A stretch of DNA of 64,000 nucleotides, taken from the NCBI GenBank assembly GCA_037349105.1, contig JAYJMM010000123.1:7936001-8000000 (forward strand), given 5' to 3'. Positions 22,301 through 33,214 of this stretch are shown here, one piece after another; position 1 is the stretch's first letter, and every line of letters starts with the position of its first letter. A program made the translations under genes and the position numbers. The DNA is from Limnomonas spitsbergensis. Taxonomy: Eukaryota; Chlorophyta; Chlorophyceae; Chlamydomonadales. The notes beneath the pieces are model-generated. The model searched no databases, was not told the DNA's origin, and saw only the letters and a program-made list of their open reading frames with translations.

Positions 22301-23249
22301 TCTTGCAGTGGCCCCTGAAGCATTTAGGCGCCTGGCTGGTTGCCCTGCTCTGTCGACCACTCTTTGACCCCTGCAGCCTTGTCTAGAATATCACACCTTG
22401 GGAAGTAGATCTGCCCTGGCCTGCTGAACATGGCGGACGCCCCTGGATTGATCATCTCATCCGCCATCAAGGCCCGCTTCATCAGGGGGGCCTCTGCTAG
22501 CTTTTCAGCACCCCCTGCTGCTTCTTCAGCGCCCACGGGGCCTGACTCAATCAGGCAGCCTGAACAAAAAGGGGTCCATATCATCAGAAGACAGGCGGTT
22601 GGTGCAGCTGGCTGTAAAAAGTTTTCGAAACTAAGATTCTGAAGATTTTGCAAGACTATCTTATTCTTGTTTGGGAACCCTTCCTTCATAGGCTACCCGA
22701 CTGACAGGGACAATTCAGCCGCATCATGGGCTCGTGGCCTACAGCCAACCTGGTGCAGGCATACCAGCTGCATTGGCTGCCGGCCATAGGACTGTCAAGG
22801 GTTTGGTCCCCATCGTCCCAGTGATTGCTGCCCAGTGGCCTGCCAAAGGTGGCCTGGCATGCTGTGCATCCAATACTGGCAGGATGCACCAATCAGTATT
22901 GTCCAGGATCGAGGAAGCTTGTGCCCACATACGCATTTGGACCAACATGGATTGGAAAATGTTCGAACTGCCAGCAGGGACCTCAGAGCTCACCTCCAGC
23001 CAAGCCACCAACCGTGGCCATGAAGCCTCGGCGATCCACCACATGCACGCTGTCATCAGGGCTGCCCTTGTTTGAATCTCGAAGGCGGACACCATATTTC
23101 ATGACGCTTTGAATAGACAGACCTGCTTTTGGCTCTGATTTAGCCTTGCAAACAGCATGTCCTCTCCCGCCAGAGATGCGAGCAGGAACAGACCGGCAGC
23201 TCATGCCCTGCCTACGAGCTCCTGCATTCAAATCACTTTGTACTCTCAT
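19369..23249 (-). CDS. DUF6816-like thylakoid-lumen protein, twin-arginine signal
   Basis: A complete minus-strand gene. Six exons: 23249-22994, 22559-22397, 22093-21928, 21280-21060, 20381-20276, 19593-19369. Every junction keeps phase; the total is 1,137 nt, 378 residues, stop TAG. Residues 1-70 look like a chloroplast transit peptide. Residues 71-90 (VVDRRGFMATVGGLAGG) form a twin-arginine thylakoid-transfer signal. The mature part begins near IYFPRWLFGQWGVTGQL, followed by MPLGSRFVD, LPEDAIIQDRAYNVGQVLD, VQFDPFESPDR, FTTSELIRL, and YTLQGKGRVALRQRVVLY with RGRAVAVLDLDLRLKR. This order resembles the DUF6816 family of cyanobacterial and plastid proteins as I remember it; function unknown. 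The third exon seems to use a GC donor (CAG-GCAAGC). It starts 879 bp from, and divergent to, the ion-channel gene. Confidence 0.75.
19700..19830. repeat. Dispersed GTAGCTGA-type repeat, copy 2
   Basis: GGGACCATACTTGGGACCGG, GCAGCCGGCAGACCAGGC, GCCTCCGGCCAGCAG and GTAGCTGAGCTGTAGCTGAA. It lies in the last intron of the lumen-protein gene. Confidence 0.45.
22710..22860. repeat. Dispersed GTAGCTGA-type repeat, inverted copy 3
   Basis: Inverted copy with GGCTGCCGGCCATAGGACTG and GGGTTTGGTCCCCATCG, in the first intron of the lumen-protein gene. Assignment is by shared blocks only. Confidence 0.35.
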
Positions 23250-24127
23250 TGTTGTAAGCTCTCCAGGAATGGATTGCTGATTCTACCGAATTCTGGGCGT
23301 TTTGGCGTTTTTCTTGCTCCCACTGCCCAGCGTTGCCCTGTGTTGCATCGTGGCATGCATGCAAAGGGGTGAGGGAATGGGATTGCATGGATGCTTCACC
23401 ATTCAGGCTGGTTCATTACATGGATGTATAACCTGGAACTGCTGCATGGAACTTAAGCTGGATAATGAAGCGCTCACGTTGAGGGGTCCCGGTTGCAAGA
23501 TTTCTAGGATAAGCTGTACAGGCCTGTAGCCTTCCTTCTCTACGTATGTGGCTTGCTGCTTAGCCCAGCGATCTGAGGTAGTGGATACATTATATTAGAT
23601 GATTCACTACCATATATCGAGGCTACACATGAGGGCTCACCTAATGTTTGAACAGTCGTGCGAACAGCCTGCTGCATGGCCAATGAAGAGGGCTCCTCCT
23701 GGAAACCTAGTGTATGTAAATTCTAGGCACAGTGATCGTATAGGTCTCTGAATAATATACGGTGCGGGCTCTGTGAGGTCGATGTCCTGATGAGGGCTTG
23801 CCGAAACGGGGTGAGGAAGTTGAGGTCGGGATTTGTTGATCGCGAAGAATGTCCACAAAATGGCCGGGGATGCAGGTATGATCACTGATACACACGCACA
23901 ATCACGTCGTGAGCAGTCGCAAATGCCATGATTCCTTGGGTATTCACAGCCCATGTTGCTGACGTCACCGACAGAAACCGCCAACCGACCTGACTGCAGG
24001 TAGGCCCGTGTGCCGTAACAGACACTTGACAGTATGGCACCCTCCGCGCTCCCTTGGTGCGTCGGAGGAAAATATATGATGGAGTGTGGCAGCTAGGCAG
24101 GTCAGTCTATCCCAGCTGCAGGACTAA
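23250..24127. promoter_or_regulatory. Divergent intergenic region (presumed bidirectional promoter)
   Basis: The 878 bp between two divergent start codons (lumen protein, minus; ion channel, plus). It must hold at least one promoter or 5' untranslated region per gene unless upstream exons exist. No specific element was recognised. Confidence 0.4.
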
Positions 24128-27100
24128 ATGGCCGAAGTGAGCTGTGACAAACTGAATTTGGAATGGTGTTCGTTGGAAAACGTGGTCTGGTGGCACTCAA
24201 CCTACGTCTTTTTCCTCAGCCCAGCCGCGGCTATCCTGGCGATGGCATTGGCCTACTTCATTAGCCGATCAGATGCCAGCGTTTTCTTTCAGCGCTGGCT
24301 TTCCACTGTCAATGTTGCTGACGTGCGCGTCCATGGCTTCGCCATCGTGGCCATCAGCTCGCTCAACATCTCCGTCGGAGCTTTCTTCTACAAGGTCGCG
24401 TCTGGAAACAGAAGAACGTGGGGTTCTGCATTTTTCAGAGTGTACTCAGTGCTGCTCGACGCTCCTGGCTCCAGTGCCATCGACGATGACGAGATTGTTG
24501 CCTCAATCGTCCTCAACATCATCTATCTCCTCGGCCTCGTCGTTTTTGCTGTCCTCATTGGTATGGTTGGAGAGGAGGTCACCGTCCAGGTGACTGGCAA
24601 CAACTTGTGGCCTTGGGGGAGGCGCATGGCGCATGGCAGGCGGCCTGTTTTGAGACAGCTACTTGTCAGGGCGGGCGTGCATGCATGCATACATGCATGC
24701 ATTCGGCCGTTATGTACGTCCAGCTGTTAGCCACAATCTGAAGGCCTCATTCTCCGACTTTTTTTGCTTGTCTGTGTTAATTTTTGCTACCCCTGGAGAC
24801 ACTGTTTCCTCTAAATAAAAGAGGAAACGGTATCTCCTGGGGAGTGGGGAGTATCTCTGTTTAACACCTTTTCCTCCTCAGCCATCATCTCAAGCTTCCT
24901 CCATGCCCTACCGCGCTCCCCTCCTCACACATAGGTGCTGAAGCTGCGGCATGGCCGGCCGCAACTGGAAGTCAAGGATCACATCCTCATCCTGAATTGG
25001 AACAGCCAGGGACCTGCCATGATCAAACAGCTGCTGCGCGCCAAGCACCGAAAGCCGATTGTGGTCCTCGCTGATGAGGACAAGGACATGATTGATGCAG
25101 CCGTTGCGAAGCTGGGGACCAGCAGCGCGGGGCGAGGCAACGTGGGCCTGCAGGTCCGCTGCAGAAGGGGCATGCCCTTTCGGAGCGACCACCTGGCCCT
25201 GGTTTGTGCTTCAGACGCCAGCATCATCATCTTGCTGTATCCCGATGGGGCGGTCAATGCTGCTAGGGCCGAGACACTCAAGGCCATCACCGTGGCTGCG
25301 CTGACCACCTTGGAGCACTTCCACAAGCAGCCTTTGATTGTGCAGGTGAGTGGAGCTTGACAGTTAGGGTCGAGGTCAGGGCTATCAACTGACTGCGTAC
25401 CCATTGGAGTATTGGACCCATAACAGACCTTAACCAATACCCCTCCTACAGTACAGGTAATGATAACAGTCCCCACAATTATCTTGCACCGCATCAGACG
25501 GTATGAACCTTGCAGGCGCTTAACTTAATCAGAGCAAATGCTGAACCGCATTCAGATTGACTGGACTCCCCTGACGCCGCACTACCTTGAAACAGGTCCC
25601 CAATGAGCTGTCGGATAATGAGCATAGTGTGGACCTGGTGCAAGATCTGTTTGCGGCTAAGCGAGAGGGGGACAGCTCTGTTGGCGGGATGCACGTCGTG
25701 CGCCTTTCGGAACAGAGTATTGTGGACCGGTGAGGAGGTTGGGTGCATGAGGAGGAGGCAGGCATGGTGGGAGGGGGGCAGGTTGGGTGGGTGGGGTGCA
25801 TGAGGAAGGGGCCGGCATGGTGGGAGGGGAGCAGGTGCAAAGGGACGGGGGCAGGTGGGGTGGGTGGGGAGGAAGGGTCGGGTGGACCTGATGCGGAGTC
25901 TGGAGCATGCAACAGGGTCATGCACTCATTTACTACTTTGTTTCCTACTGTCCCCTAGACATGGCTTTGTCAGTTTGAAATTACAGCAAGGGTGTTACCC
26001 ACAGCTCTTGGTTCGTATATTATGTCCCAGCCCCCTCCTGCTCATTTTTGTCCTGCGGTGCCCTAGGCTAAATAAAACCAGTATTATATATATTTTCAGT
26101 GCTTTGTTTGTATGTTGCGTCCTGCCCCCTGCTGCTCAGGCTTGTTGCTCAAAGCTCCATCCAGCCCGGGATGAGTTTGATTTATGAGACCGTGCTGAGT
26201 CACAGAATGCCCGTTGACTTCGAGTTTGCGGAGATGGCGTCGAGCTCCGGCAAATTTGGATATGTGAGACGAAGGTTCCCTGGAGCGGTCACATGCGGCT
26301 TTGTGAGCAGGTGGGACCTGAACGCAGGATTGCAGAAAAGCCTATGTGAGGTGGAGGTTTCCTGGAGCGGTCACACATGGCTTTGTGATCAGGTAGGACC
26401 CTGAGCGCAGGATTGCAGAAAAGCCTGCATGAGCAGAAGGAACCCTCGATGCAGTTTTGCAGACAAGCCGATGTGAGCAGGCGGGAGCTCTAAACATTGA
26501 CGATTCTTTCAGTATATCAATGTGATGGCATCTATTATGTTGAGATGAGGAAAAGTGTGAAGTATACACTCTAAACGGTGGGAAGAAGGGCGAGGGACAA
26601 ACAAAGCGATGCGCTCGACCAGCCCACACAGGCGGCACCACATGAACGACCCCGCGATTCTATGCAGTTACAATTCACGGACCTCTTGCCGCATTTTGCT
26701 TTGCTACCAGGTTTGATCAGCAGCTGCACCTCAATGATTTGCTACCAGGTTTGATCAGCAGCTGCACCTCAATCCAGAAGATTTCGACATGGTCACGAAG
26801 GGGATCGCTTGGTGTTCTTGAACGGTGAGGTGTCTGTCAGGGACCTGTTCTTGGGATGCTCGAGACCCCCTCTGCTTGGGGCACACAAGATTACCAAAGT
26901 CTGACCTTGGTGACTCGGAGCTTCATATGCTGCTTGACTGGGATTGGGTTTAGTTTTTTGCGCACCAGACCCCATTTGGCAGGCTGTAGGGTGTCCACCA
27001 CTGGGCCAATGAGTATCAAACCTTGGCCAGCCGGTGGCTGCTGGCCAATGCAGCAGGGTCTAATGCATCAAGCCCCCACAGCCGCATACCATGATGTAGC

Positions 27101-30100
27101 TGTACTGTAGCTGAAGCACCCTCAAAGCCAACAGTGATGAGAGTGGGCCAGGAGGGCGGGAAGCAGTGAGGATGAGGATGTGCACAAAAGGAGGGTGAGG
27201 ATGAGGGTGGAAAAGAGTGAGGAGGGCTCTGCCGCTCTGCTGATCGTGTCGATAAATTGCCCGCACTCTCGCAGCCAACAGCCAACCATCGAATGAGAGG
27301 AAATGCCTGCAAGTGACGCAAAGCACAGCGCAGGCTTCGGCTCAGGCCCGGCTTGGGAGTCTCAATCCTGACAGCTCCTCAGCAAAGGGCAAGAAGATAA
27401 GCGTCATTGGCTGGGTGCCGGAGCAAGTGGGAGAACTGGTTGCTGGGTTCTCAGAGTTCAGTCCTGCAGGGACCCAGGCAAGTGGGAGGGAGACAGCGAG
27501 GAAGGGAGCCAGGGAGGGGGGGAGGGGGGAAAGGAGGGACCCAGGCAAGAGGGGGGAGGGAGGGACCCAGAAAAGTGGGAGGGAGGGAAGGAGGAAGAGA
27601 GGGGGGGAGGGAGGGACCCAGTCAAGTGGGAGGGAGGGAAGGAGGAAGAGAGGGGGGGAGGGACCCAGGCAAGTGGGAGGCAGGGAAGGAGGAAGAGAAG
27701 GGGGAGGGAGGGACCCAGGCAAGTGGGAGGGAGGGAAAGAGGAAGAGAGGGGGGAGGGGCCCAGGCAAGTGGGTGGGAGGGAGGGAGGAAGAGAGGGGGG
27801 GAGGGAGGGAGGAAGAGAGGGGGGGGGGCAGGCAAGAGGGAGGAAAAGAGGGGGGGGGGGGCAGGCAAGAGGGAGGGAGGGGGGGGGAGGGTCCCGGGCA
27901 AGAGGGAAGGAGGCAGGGAGGGAGGGAGGGGGAAATGTGTCATACAGCCCTTTGATGCAGCTTTGTCAAGGGAAGTGGCATTGGAGGATTGAGCCAGCAG
28001 GGAGGGTGACACATGTGGCATGTAAGCATTGGAAATGATAGGAGGGGGCTGGCAATTTGGCATGCATGGGCCGTTGCATGAAACTTCGATTTATAATGTG
28101 AATACGAGTAGCATGCGATAGAGCAGTTTCAAATCAATTACCAAGCTTTGGTTATTGATTGGAATATGCCGGCATGCCAAATCCATGTTTGGTTGACTAT
28201 GCCGAGTCTGGCTATGATGCCCTTTTAACCCTTTTGAGGGGAGCAATGATGCTGCCACCTGATTCTGCTTCAATTTAGAGTTCAACCCTTCACCCTAAGC
28301 CTCGACCCTAAAAACTCTGCCCAGGATTTTGCACTGCTGCGCCGGGAAACTGCACAAAACGCCGCTCGTGAATCTCACCTCATGGCCATCAGGTGACTGT
28401 GGTTGTGGATCGGCTTCCTGAGGAGCTTCGGGAGCGCCTGCAGAGAACTTTAACGCGGAGCAGCGCCCGTGCGGCGGCAAGCAAGCGACAGGACAACAGC
28501 TCGGGCGGTTGGGGGGATGCACGGCTGCAGGCAACCATGCAGCGCATGACACGCAATCCGTCCGGGGCGGCCACGCCCCTGGCGTCCTCCACGACCCCCT
28601 CGCACGGCCACAGCCGTATGAACAGCCAGGACCTCAGCGCGCTCCTGAGCTCGTCCACCATCTTGAAGATAGCGAGCGTCCCGGCGGCCGGCTTGGCGTC
28701 GCCTCTCAGCGCCGCGCAGGCCGCCACCTCGACTGGAAGTCTCTTTGGCCCCATTGTGGGGCCAACCCTGAGCCGCATGTCCCGCGGGCTGGGTTCTTTC
28801 CAGTCCGTGAAGTTTTTGGCTGATAATCTGCTGGAGCTTGTAAAGCGTGACGGCGATGACGACTCGTCGCCAGCCACCGCCGCCGCCGCCGCCGCCGAGG
28901 CGGGATGCGAGTGTGAGGCCTGCGATCCCGACAGCCCCCATAACGCTGAGCCTGGCCCGCTGCTCGGTGCTGCGGCGAGCGGCTGCGTCCTTGTGAGCAC
29001 CGGTAGAGGCCTGGATCAGAGGCCGGCTCGGCTGAGGGCGGGAGGCAAGGATGATGTTGCGGGCGCCGCCGGCTCCCCCGCCCGAGCTGAAAGGCTAGGC
29101 TTCGTCCATGGGCACTCCCTCAGGCGGCTCAAGTCCAAGGCAGCCGAGCAGCTTGGAATCCAGTTCACTGTGGGGAATGCTGAGTTCACCTTTCAGGTGC
29201 CTGTGGTGAAAGGCCTAGCATTGGAATCGGGTTTAATCCAGGGCTGGGGGTAAATTTACAATTTAGAATGGGTGTGCCTTAATTTAATTCAAGGTTTGAG
29301 GTTAGGCTCCCTGACAGCTCATAGTAGGCGTGCAGGCTTGGAAGTATTAGGGCCAGAGGGTGGCACACGTTACTCTTGGTCAGATGCTCAGATGCTTGTG
29401 TACGGATGCTTTATGATACATTTTGGGGGTAGCAGTGTTCATTAAATAACCAACCCAGGATTTGGAAGTGCACCCTGAACCCTACTGTCCTTAGTACTCA
29501 ACCCTTTACCTTAACTAGTGAAACCCTGGCCACTTGGCCAATTAACCCTGAACCCTGAACCCTACTGTCCTTAGTACTCAACCCTATACCTGAACTAGTG
29601 AAACCCTGACCCCTTGACCAGTGAACCGAGTACCCTGAACCCTACTGTCCTTAGTAGTCAAACCTATACCTGAAATAGTAGAAACCCTGACCATTGAACC
29701 CTGCACCCTAATGCCCAAGTTAGTCGACCCCAAGCCCTGACCTGACATGTCCCACAGGTGTTCCGTAATCCATTTTGTGAGGAGGCCATGCGTGCGGCGG
29801 GAGTTCAGGAGGCCGACGTGGTGGTGCTGGGCCTGCCTGCCAGGGCCTCGTACCCTTTCTCTGACGCCCAGCTCATCTCCGGGTTGTTCCTGATTCAGAG
29901 CCTGGCCCTGGAAGCTGACCGGAAGGTGACTGGGGAGAGTGTGTAGGCAGGACAGATTCGGTGCTGCGGCGCTGTAAGCTGTCTTACGACTTGAGTACGC
30001 AGGGTTTAGGGTTTAGCGGCCGCTAAACCCTAAACCCTGCATGAGGCGACCTCTCATGGGTCTGTCTGGCAGCCATGGCTGGGCCGATGGTGACCAAACC

Positions 30101-33100
30101 TTGAGCTGCCCGTGGCGGAGGGGGACCAAACTTTCAGCGGCGAATGGTCTATACAGCAGGGCTTGCAGCCTGAGGCCTGGGGGTAATGTAGCTGAACTGT
30201 AGATGAAGTGTAGAGGAAGTGTAGAGGCAGGGCGCTTGAATTAATAGTGGGTCCAAGAGGCGCGTTTGAGTGCTATCCACAAAGCTCGTGGCAGTTGTAG
30301 GCAAGTCGGGGGCGCTGGCGGGTTAAGCTGCCGGGCAAAGGGATTTAGGGTTAAGGATTGATCATCTGAAGGCAATGGTAGCCACATTTGAAAGTGCTTT
30401 GACAAATACCCAGCTTGCGGAGTTTGCATGTCTTGTCCCAGGGGTAGGTGTCCAAGCTCGGATTCGAAATGTGGGGGTGCAGGGGGTCTTGATCCCTGTT
30501 GGGCGTCCATGCTGTGCAGGGGTGCCAGTCATCACCCTGGTGCAGCAAGCCCTGTTAATTGAGCCACCGTCCATAAGCTGGTCATGTTCTGTCCTCATCA
30601 GCCATTTTTAGTGGCCGCCCAGCGGCTACCTGGCAGCCACCTTCATGTGTTTTGGCGCGCACTTATAGAGATGTTTCTGAACCCTAAACCCTAAACTAGG
30701 GCGCCCACCTTCAGGTGATTTGGCGCACACTTATAGAAATGTTGCTGAACCCTAAACCCTAAACTATGGCGACTACCCTCAGGTGTTTTGGCGTACACTT
30801 ATACAAATATTGATGCTCGCGCTCTGGTTGTCCAGGTGCACGTCGTGGCCAAGGTGACGTCGAACAACACCAAGAAGATAGTCCGTCGTTTTTTTGAGAA
30901 GATGTCCACCTGCAGCATCACGTATGAACTCCTCCTCCCCCAGAATATAACCTCTGCAGTCCTAACGCAGGTATGGGGTATATTGTATCATTCCTGTACA
31001 AGTTACGAAATTGCAAAATGAATTATGGGTACTGGAATCTGGTGCTGGTACCGCATACAAAGAAAACTTATCTTCAGGTTGCATCTCAAGCTGATTATAT
31101 GTTTTAAATATTGTTTTCCAGGCTTAGCCCCTGTATGGGGTACTGTCAGTGCTGTGCCGACTACAGTCCTTACGGTGGCTGAATAACATAGCTGAGTTTT
31201 GGTCACCGTAATTTGAAAGCGAATTTAGCTACTGTAACCAGTAAAGGACCGCAATTACTTTCACGATTCCTGAATTACAGTGCAATGGCACAGCACTGGG
31301 TACTGTACTTTTCAAGCTTTCCCCTTGTATGGGGTCTCTCAAGTCGATTAGGACCTGTGCCCTGTAATTGCCCCGATCGCTCACCCTTGACTCAACCTGA
31401 CTTCCTTCTCACCCTGCCCCGCCCCTTACCTATGTCCTGGGGCAGACTGCGTGGCAACCCGATTACATGCAGCTGGTTCAGGAGCTACTTGTGAACAGCG
31501 AGGGCATGGAGCTGTACATCGTAGAGCCTGTGAGGCTGGGCTTCAATGTTGGAGATCGGGCCGCGTTTGCTGAGGTGGGATATGTGTTGCATGGGGAACC
31601 ATGCGCATGCGCTTGTGCATGGCCCGTGAGGCTGGGCTTCAATGTTGGAGATCGGGCCGCGTTTACTGAGGTGGGATATGTGTTGCACGGGGAACCATGC
31701 GCATGCGCTTGTGCATGGCCCGTGAGGCTGGGCTTCAATGTTGGAGATTGGGCCACGTTTACTGAGGTGGGATATGTGTTGCATGGGGAACCATGCGCAT
31801 GCGCTTGTGCATGGCCTATGAGGCTGGGCTTCAATGTTGGAGATTGGGCCACGTTTACTGAGGTGGGATATGTGTTGCACGGGGAACCATGCGCATGCGC
31901 TTGTGCATGGCCTATGAGGCTGGGCTTCAATGTTGGAGATTGGGCCACGTTTACTGAGGTGGGATATGTGTTGCATGGGGAACCATGCGCATGCGCTTGT
32001 GCATGGCCTATGAGGCTGGGCTTCAATGTTGGAGATTGGGCCACGTTTACTGAGGTGGGATATGTGTTGCATGGGGAACCATGCGCATGCGCTTGTGCAT
32101 GGCCTATGAGGCTGGGCTTCAATGTTGGAGATTGGGCCACGTTTACTGAGGTGGGATATGTGTTGCATGGGGAACCATGCGCATGCGCTTGTGCATGGCC
32201 TATGAGGCTGGGCTTCAATGATGGAGATTGGGCCACGTCTGCTGAGGTGGGATATGTGTTGCATGGGGAACCATGCGCATGCGCTTGTGCATGGCCTATG
32301 AGGCTGGGCTTCAATGTTGGAGATTGGGCCACGTTTACTGAGGTGGGATATGTGTTGCACGGGGAACCATGCGCATGCGCTTGTGCATGGCCCGTGAGGC
32401 TGGGCTTCAATGTTGGAGATTGGGCCACGTTTACTGAGGTGGGATATGTGTTGCATGGGGAACCATGCGCATGCGCTTGTGCATGGCCTATGAGGCTGGG
32501 CTTCAATGTTGGAGATCGGGCCGCGTTTACTGAGGTGGGATATGTGTTGCACGGGGAACCATGCGCATGCGCTTGTGCATGGCCCGTGAGGCTGGGCTTC
32601 AATGTTGGAGATTGGGCCACGTTTACTGAGGTGGGATATGTGTTGCATGGGGAACCATGCGCATGCGCTTGTGCATGGCCTATGAGGCTGGGCTTCAATG
32701 TTGGAGATTGGGCCACGTTTACTGAGGTGGGATATGTGTTGCATGGGGAACCATGCGCATGCGCTTGTGCATGGCCTATGAGGCTGGGCTTCAATATTGG
32801 AGATTGGGCCACGTTTGCTGAGGTGGGATATGTGTTGCATGGGGAAACATGCGCATGCGCTTGTGCATGGCCTGTAAGGCTGGGCTTCGACAGTGGAGAT
32901 TGGACCACATTTCAGAGGTGGGATATTGGAATGTGCCGCAGAAAGGTTTGTGCATGAGCTTGTGGATGTCTTGCACCTCCATGCTCTGTCTAAACCCCAT
33001 ACCCTAAAACATTAAACCTTTCCTAAAGGAGGCTGTTGCGTTCCGCCCGTATCTGTAGGTGACAGAGGCAGCACGGCTGCTTAGCTACACAGCCCTGGGG

Positions 33101-33214
33101 TTTACGAAGGGGAGCGGCATCCGGTGGAGGCAGGTGTTGGCCCCGCATGCCCAGCAGCAGATGGAGTTTGAGGCTGAAGACAAGCTGATCATTTTGGCAG
33201 AGGAATGGGATTGA
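24128..33214 (+). CDS. CASTOR/POLLUX-type ion channel (RCK-like), with repeat-expanded exon
   Basis: Eleven exons: 24128-24589, 24935-25345, 25596-25729, 26140-26310, 26749-26824, 27275-27477, 28393-29196, 29758-29925, 30836-30970, 31446-31574 (or longer), 33059-33214 (TGA); about 950 residues without the repeat. Exon 1 has two or three membrane segments (about 27-46, 69-88, 126-147), the last ending LIGMVGEEVTVQ. Then come RCK-type blocks: DHILILNWNSQGPAMIKQLL, PIVVLADEDKD, FRSDHLALVCASDASIIILL, FPGAVTCGF, LNPEDFD, HEGDRLVFLN, KKISVIGWVPEQVGELV, ADVVVLGLP, LVQELLVNSEGMELYIVEP and ALGFTKGSGIRWRQVLAP. This order is that of plant CASTOR/POLLUX (DMI1) cation channels of nuclear or plastid envelopes. 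Exon 7 contains a long low-complexity insertion (about 200 residues) with no counterpart I know. Odd points: exon 5 is one base short of keeping frame; exon 6 ends on a GC donor; exon 10 runs into a 96-bp coding repeat. Confidence 0.8.
26264..26432 (+). repeat. Duplication over a channel exon end and donor
   Basis: The stretch CCTGGAGCGGTCACATGCGG through AGCAG-GTGGGACC (exon 4 end plus donor), then GCAGGATTGCAGAAAAGCCT, recurs about 79 bp later as CCTGGAGCGGTCACACATGG ... ATCAG-GTAGGACC and again the same intron block. The second copy also keeps a donor-like GTAGGA, but it lies in the intron. Confidence 0.8.
26699..26775 (+). repeat. 38-bp duplication over a channel acceptor
   Basis: TTTGCTACCAG-GTTTGATC followed by AGCAGCTGCACCTCAAT occurs twice, back to back. 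Each copy contains the acceptor CTACCAG and the start of exon 5. The downstream copy (exon from 26749) continues into the conserved coding sequence. Confidence 0.85.
26970..27120. repeat. Dispersed GTAGCTGA-type repeat, copy 4
   Basis: ATCAAACCTTGGCCAGCCGG, TGGCTGCTGGCCAATGCAGC and the end GTAGCTGTACTGTAGCTGAA. Intronic, in the channel gene. Confidence 0.5.
27467..27925 (+). repeat. Purine minisatellite built from an exon end and GC donor
   Basis: The real exon ends GGGACCCAG-GCAAGTGGG (GC donor after 27477). The following 450 bp repeat this junction about ten times as GGGACCCAGGCAAGTGGGAG or variants (CAGAAAAGT, CAGTCAAGT, CAGGCAAGA), embedded in GGAGGGAGG purine sequence. Confidence 0.8.
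29471..29705. repeat. Three-copy intronic repeat with telomere-like words
   Basis: Units of about 80 bp begin CCCTGAACCCTACTGTCCTT near 29472, 29554 and 29632, with AGTACTCAACCC and AACTAGTGAAACCCTG. They lie in the channel intron before the exon at 29758. Confidence 0.8.
29999..30040. repeat. 42-bp perfect palindrome of telomere-type repeats
   Basis: GCAGGGTTTAGGGTTTAGC, centre GGCC, then its exact reverse complement. The arms contain TTTAGGG repeats facing CCCTAAA repeats, with a NotI site (GCGGCCGC) at the centre. It lies inside a channel intron, so it is interstitial. Confidence 0.9.
30075..30225. repeat. Dispersed GTAGCTGA-type repeat, copy 5
   Basis: GGCTGGGCCGATGGTGACCA, AACCTTGAGCTGCCCGTGGC, CAGGGCTTGCAGCCTG and AATGTAGCTGAACTGTAG. 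Intronic, in the channel gene. Confidence 0.5.
30640..30805. repeat. Tandem 65-70-bp repeat with CCCTAAA words
   Basis: TTTTGGCGCGCACTTATAGA, ATTTGGCGCACACTTATAGA and TTTTGGCGTACACTTATACA are three successive units, the first two followed by CTGAACCCTAAACCCTAAAC. They are just upstream of the exon at 30836. Confidence 0.8.
31527..32905 (+). repeat. 96-bp coding minisatellite (15 copies) carrying a splice donor
   Basis: Units start at about 31529 and every 96 bp to 32873. Each reads VRLGFNVGDWATFTE followed by VGYVLHGEPCACACAWP, with very few substitutions (R/W, A/T). The first half is the end of the channel exon; GAG-GTGGGATATG is the donor, and it lies in phase 0 in the first 14 units. The 96-bp length keeps the frame open through the whole array, and two minus frames are open as well. 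The last unit is degenerate (TTTCAGAG-GTGGGA). The near identity of the copies suggests recent homogenisation. Confidence 0.9.

Noticed and set aside
27458..28063. Gly/Glu/Arg- and Pro/Leu-rich frames around 27.5-28 kb
   Set aside because: Purine minisatellite inside an intron; flanking exons splice across it.
29999..30040. Chromosome end / telomere
   Set aside because: Only a few TTTAGGG units, in palindromic form and inside an intron of a gene that continues on both sides.
31478..32908. Two long minus-strand frames (about 450-476 codons)
   Set aside because: They follow from a 96-bp unit without stops in those frames; the plus frame connects to a conserved channel exon.
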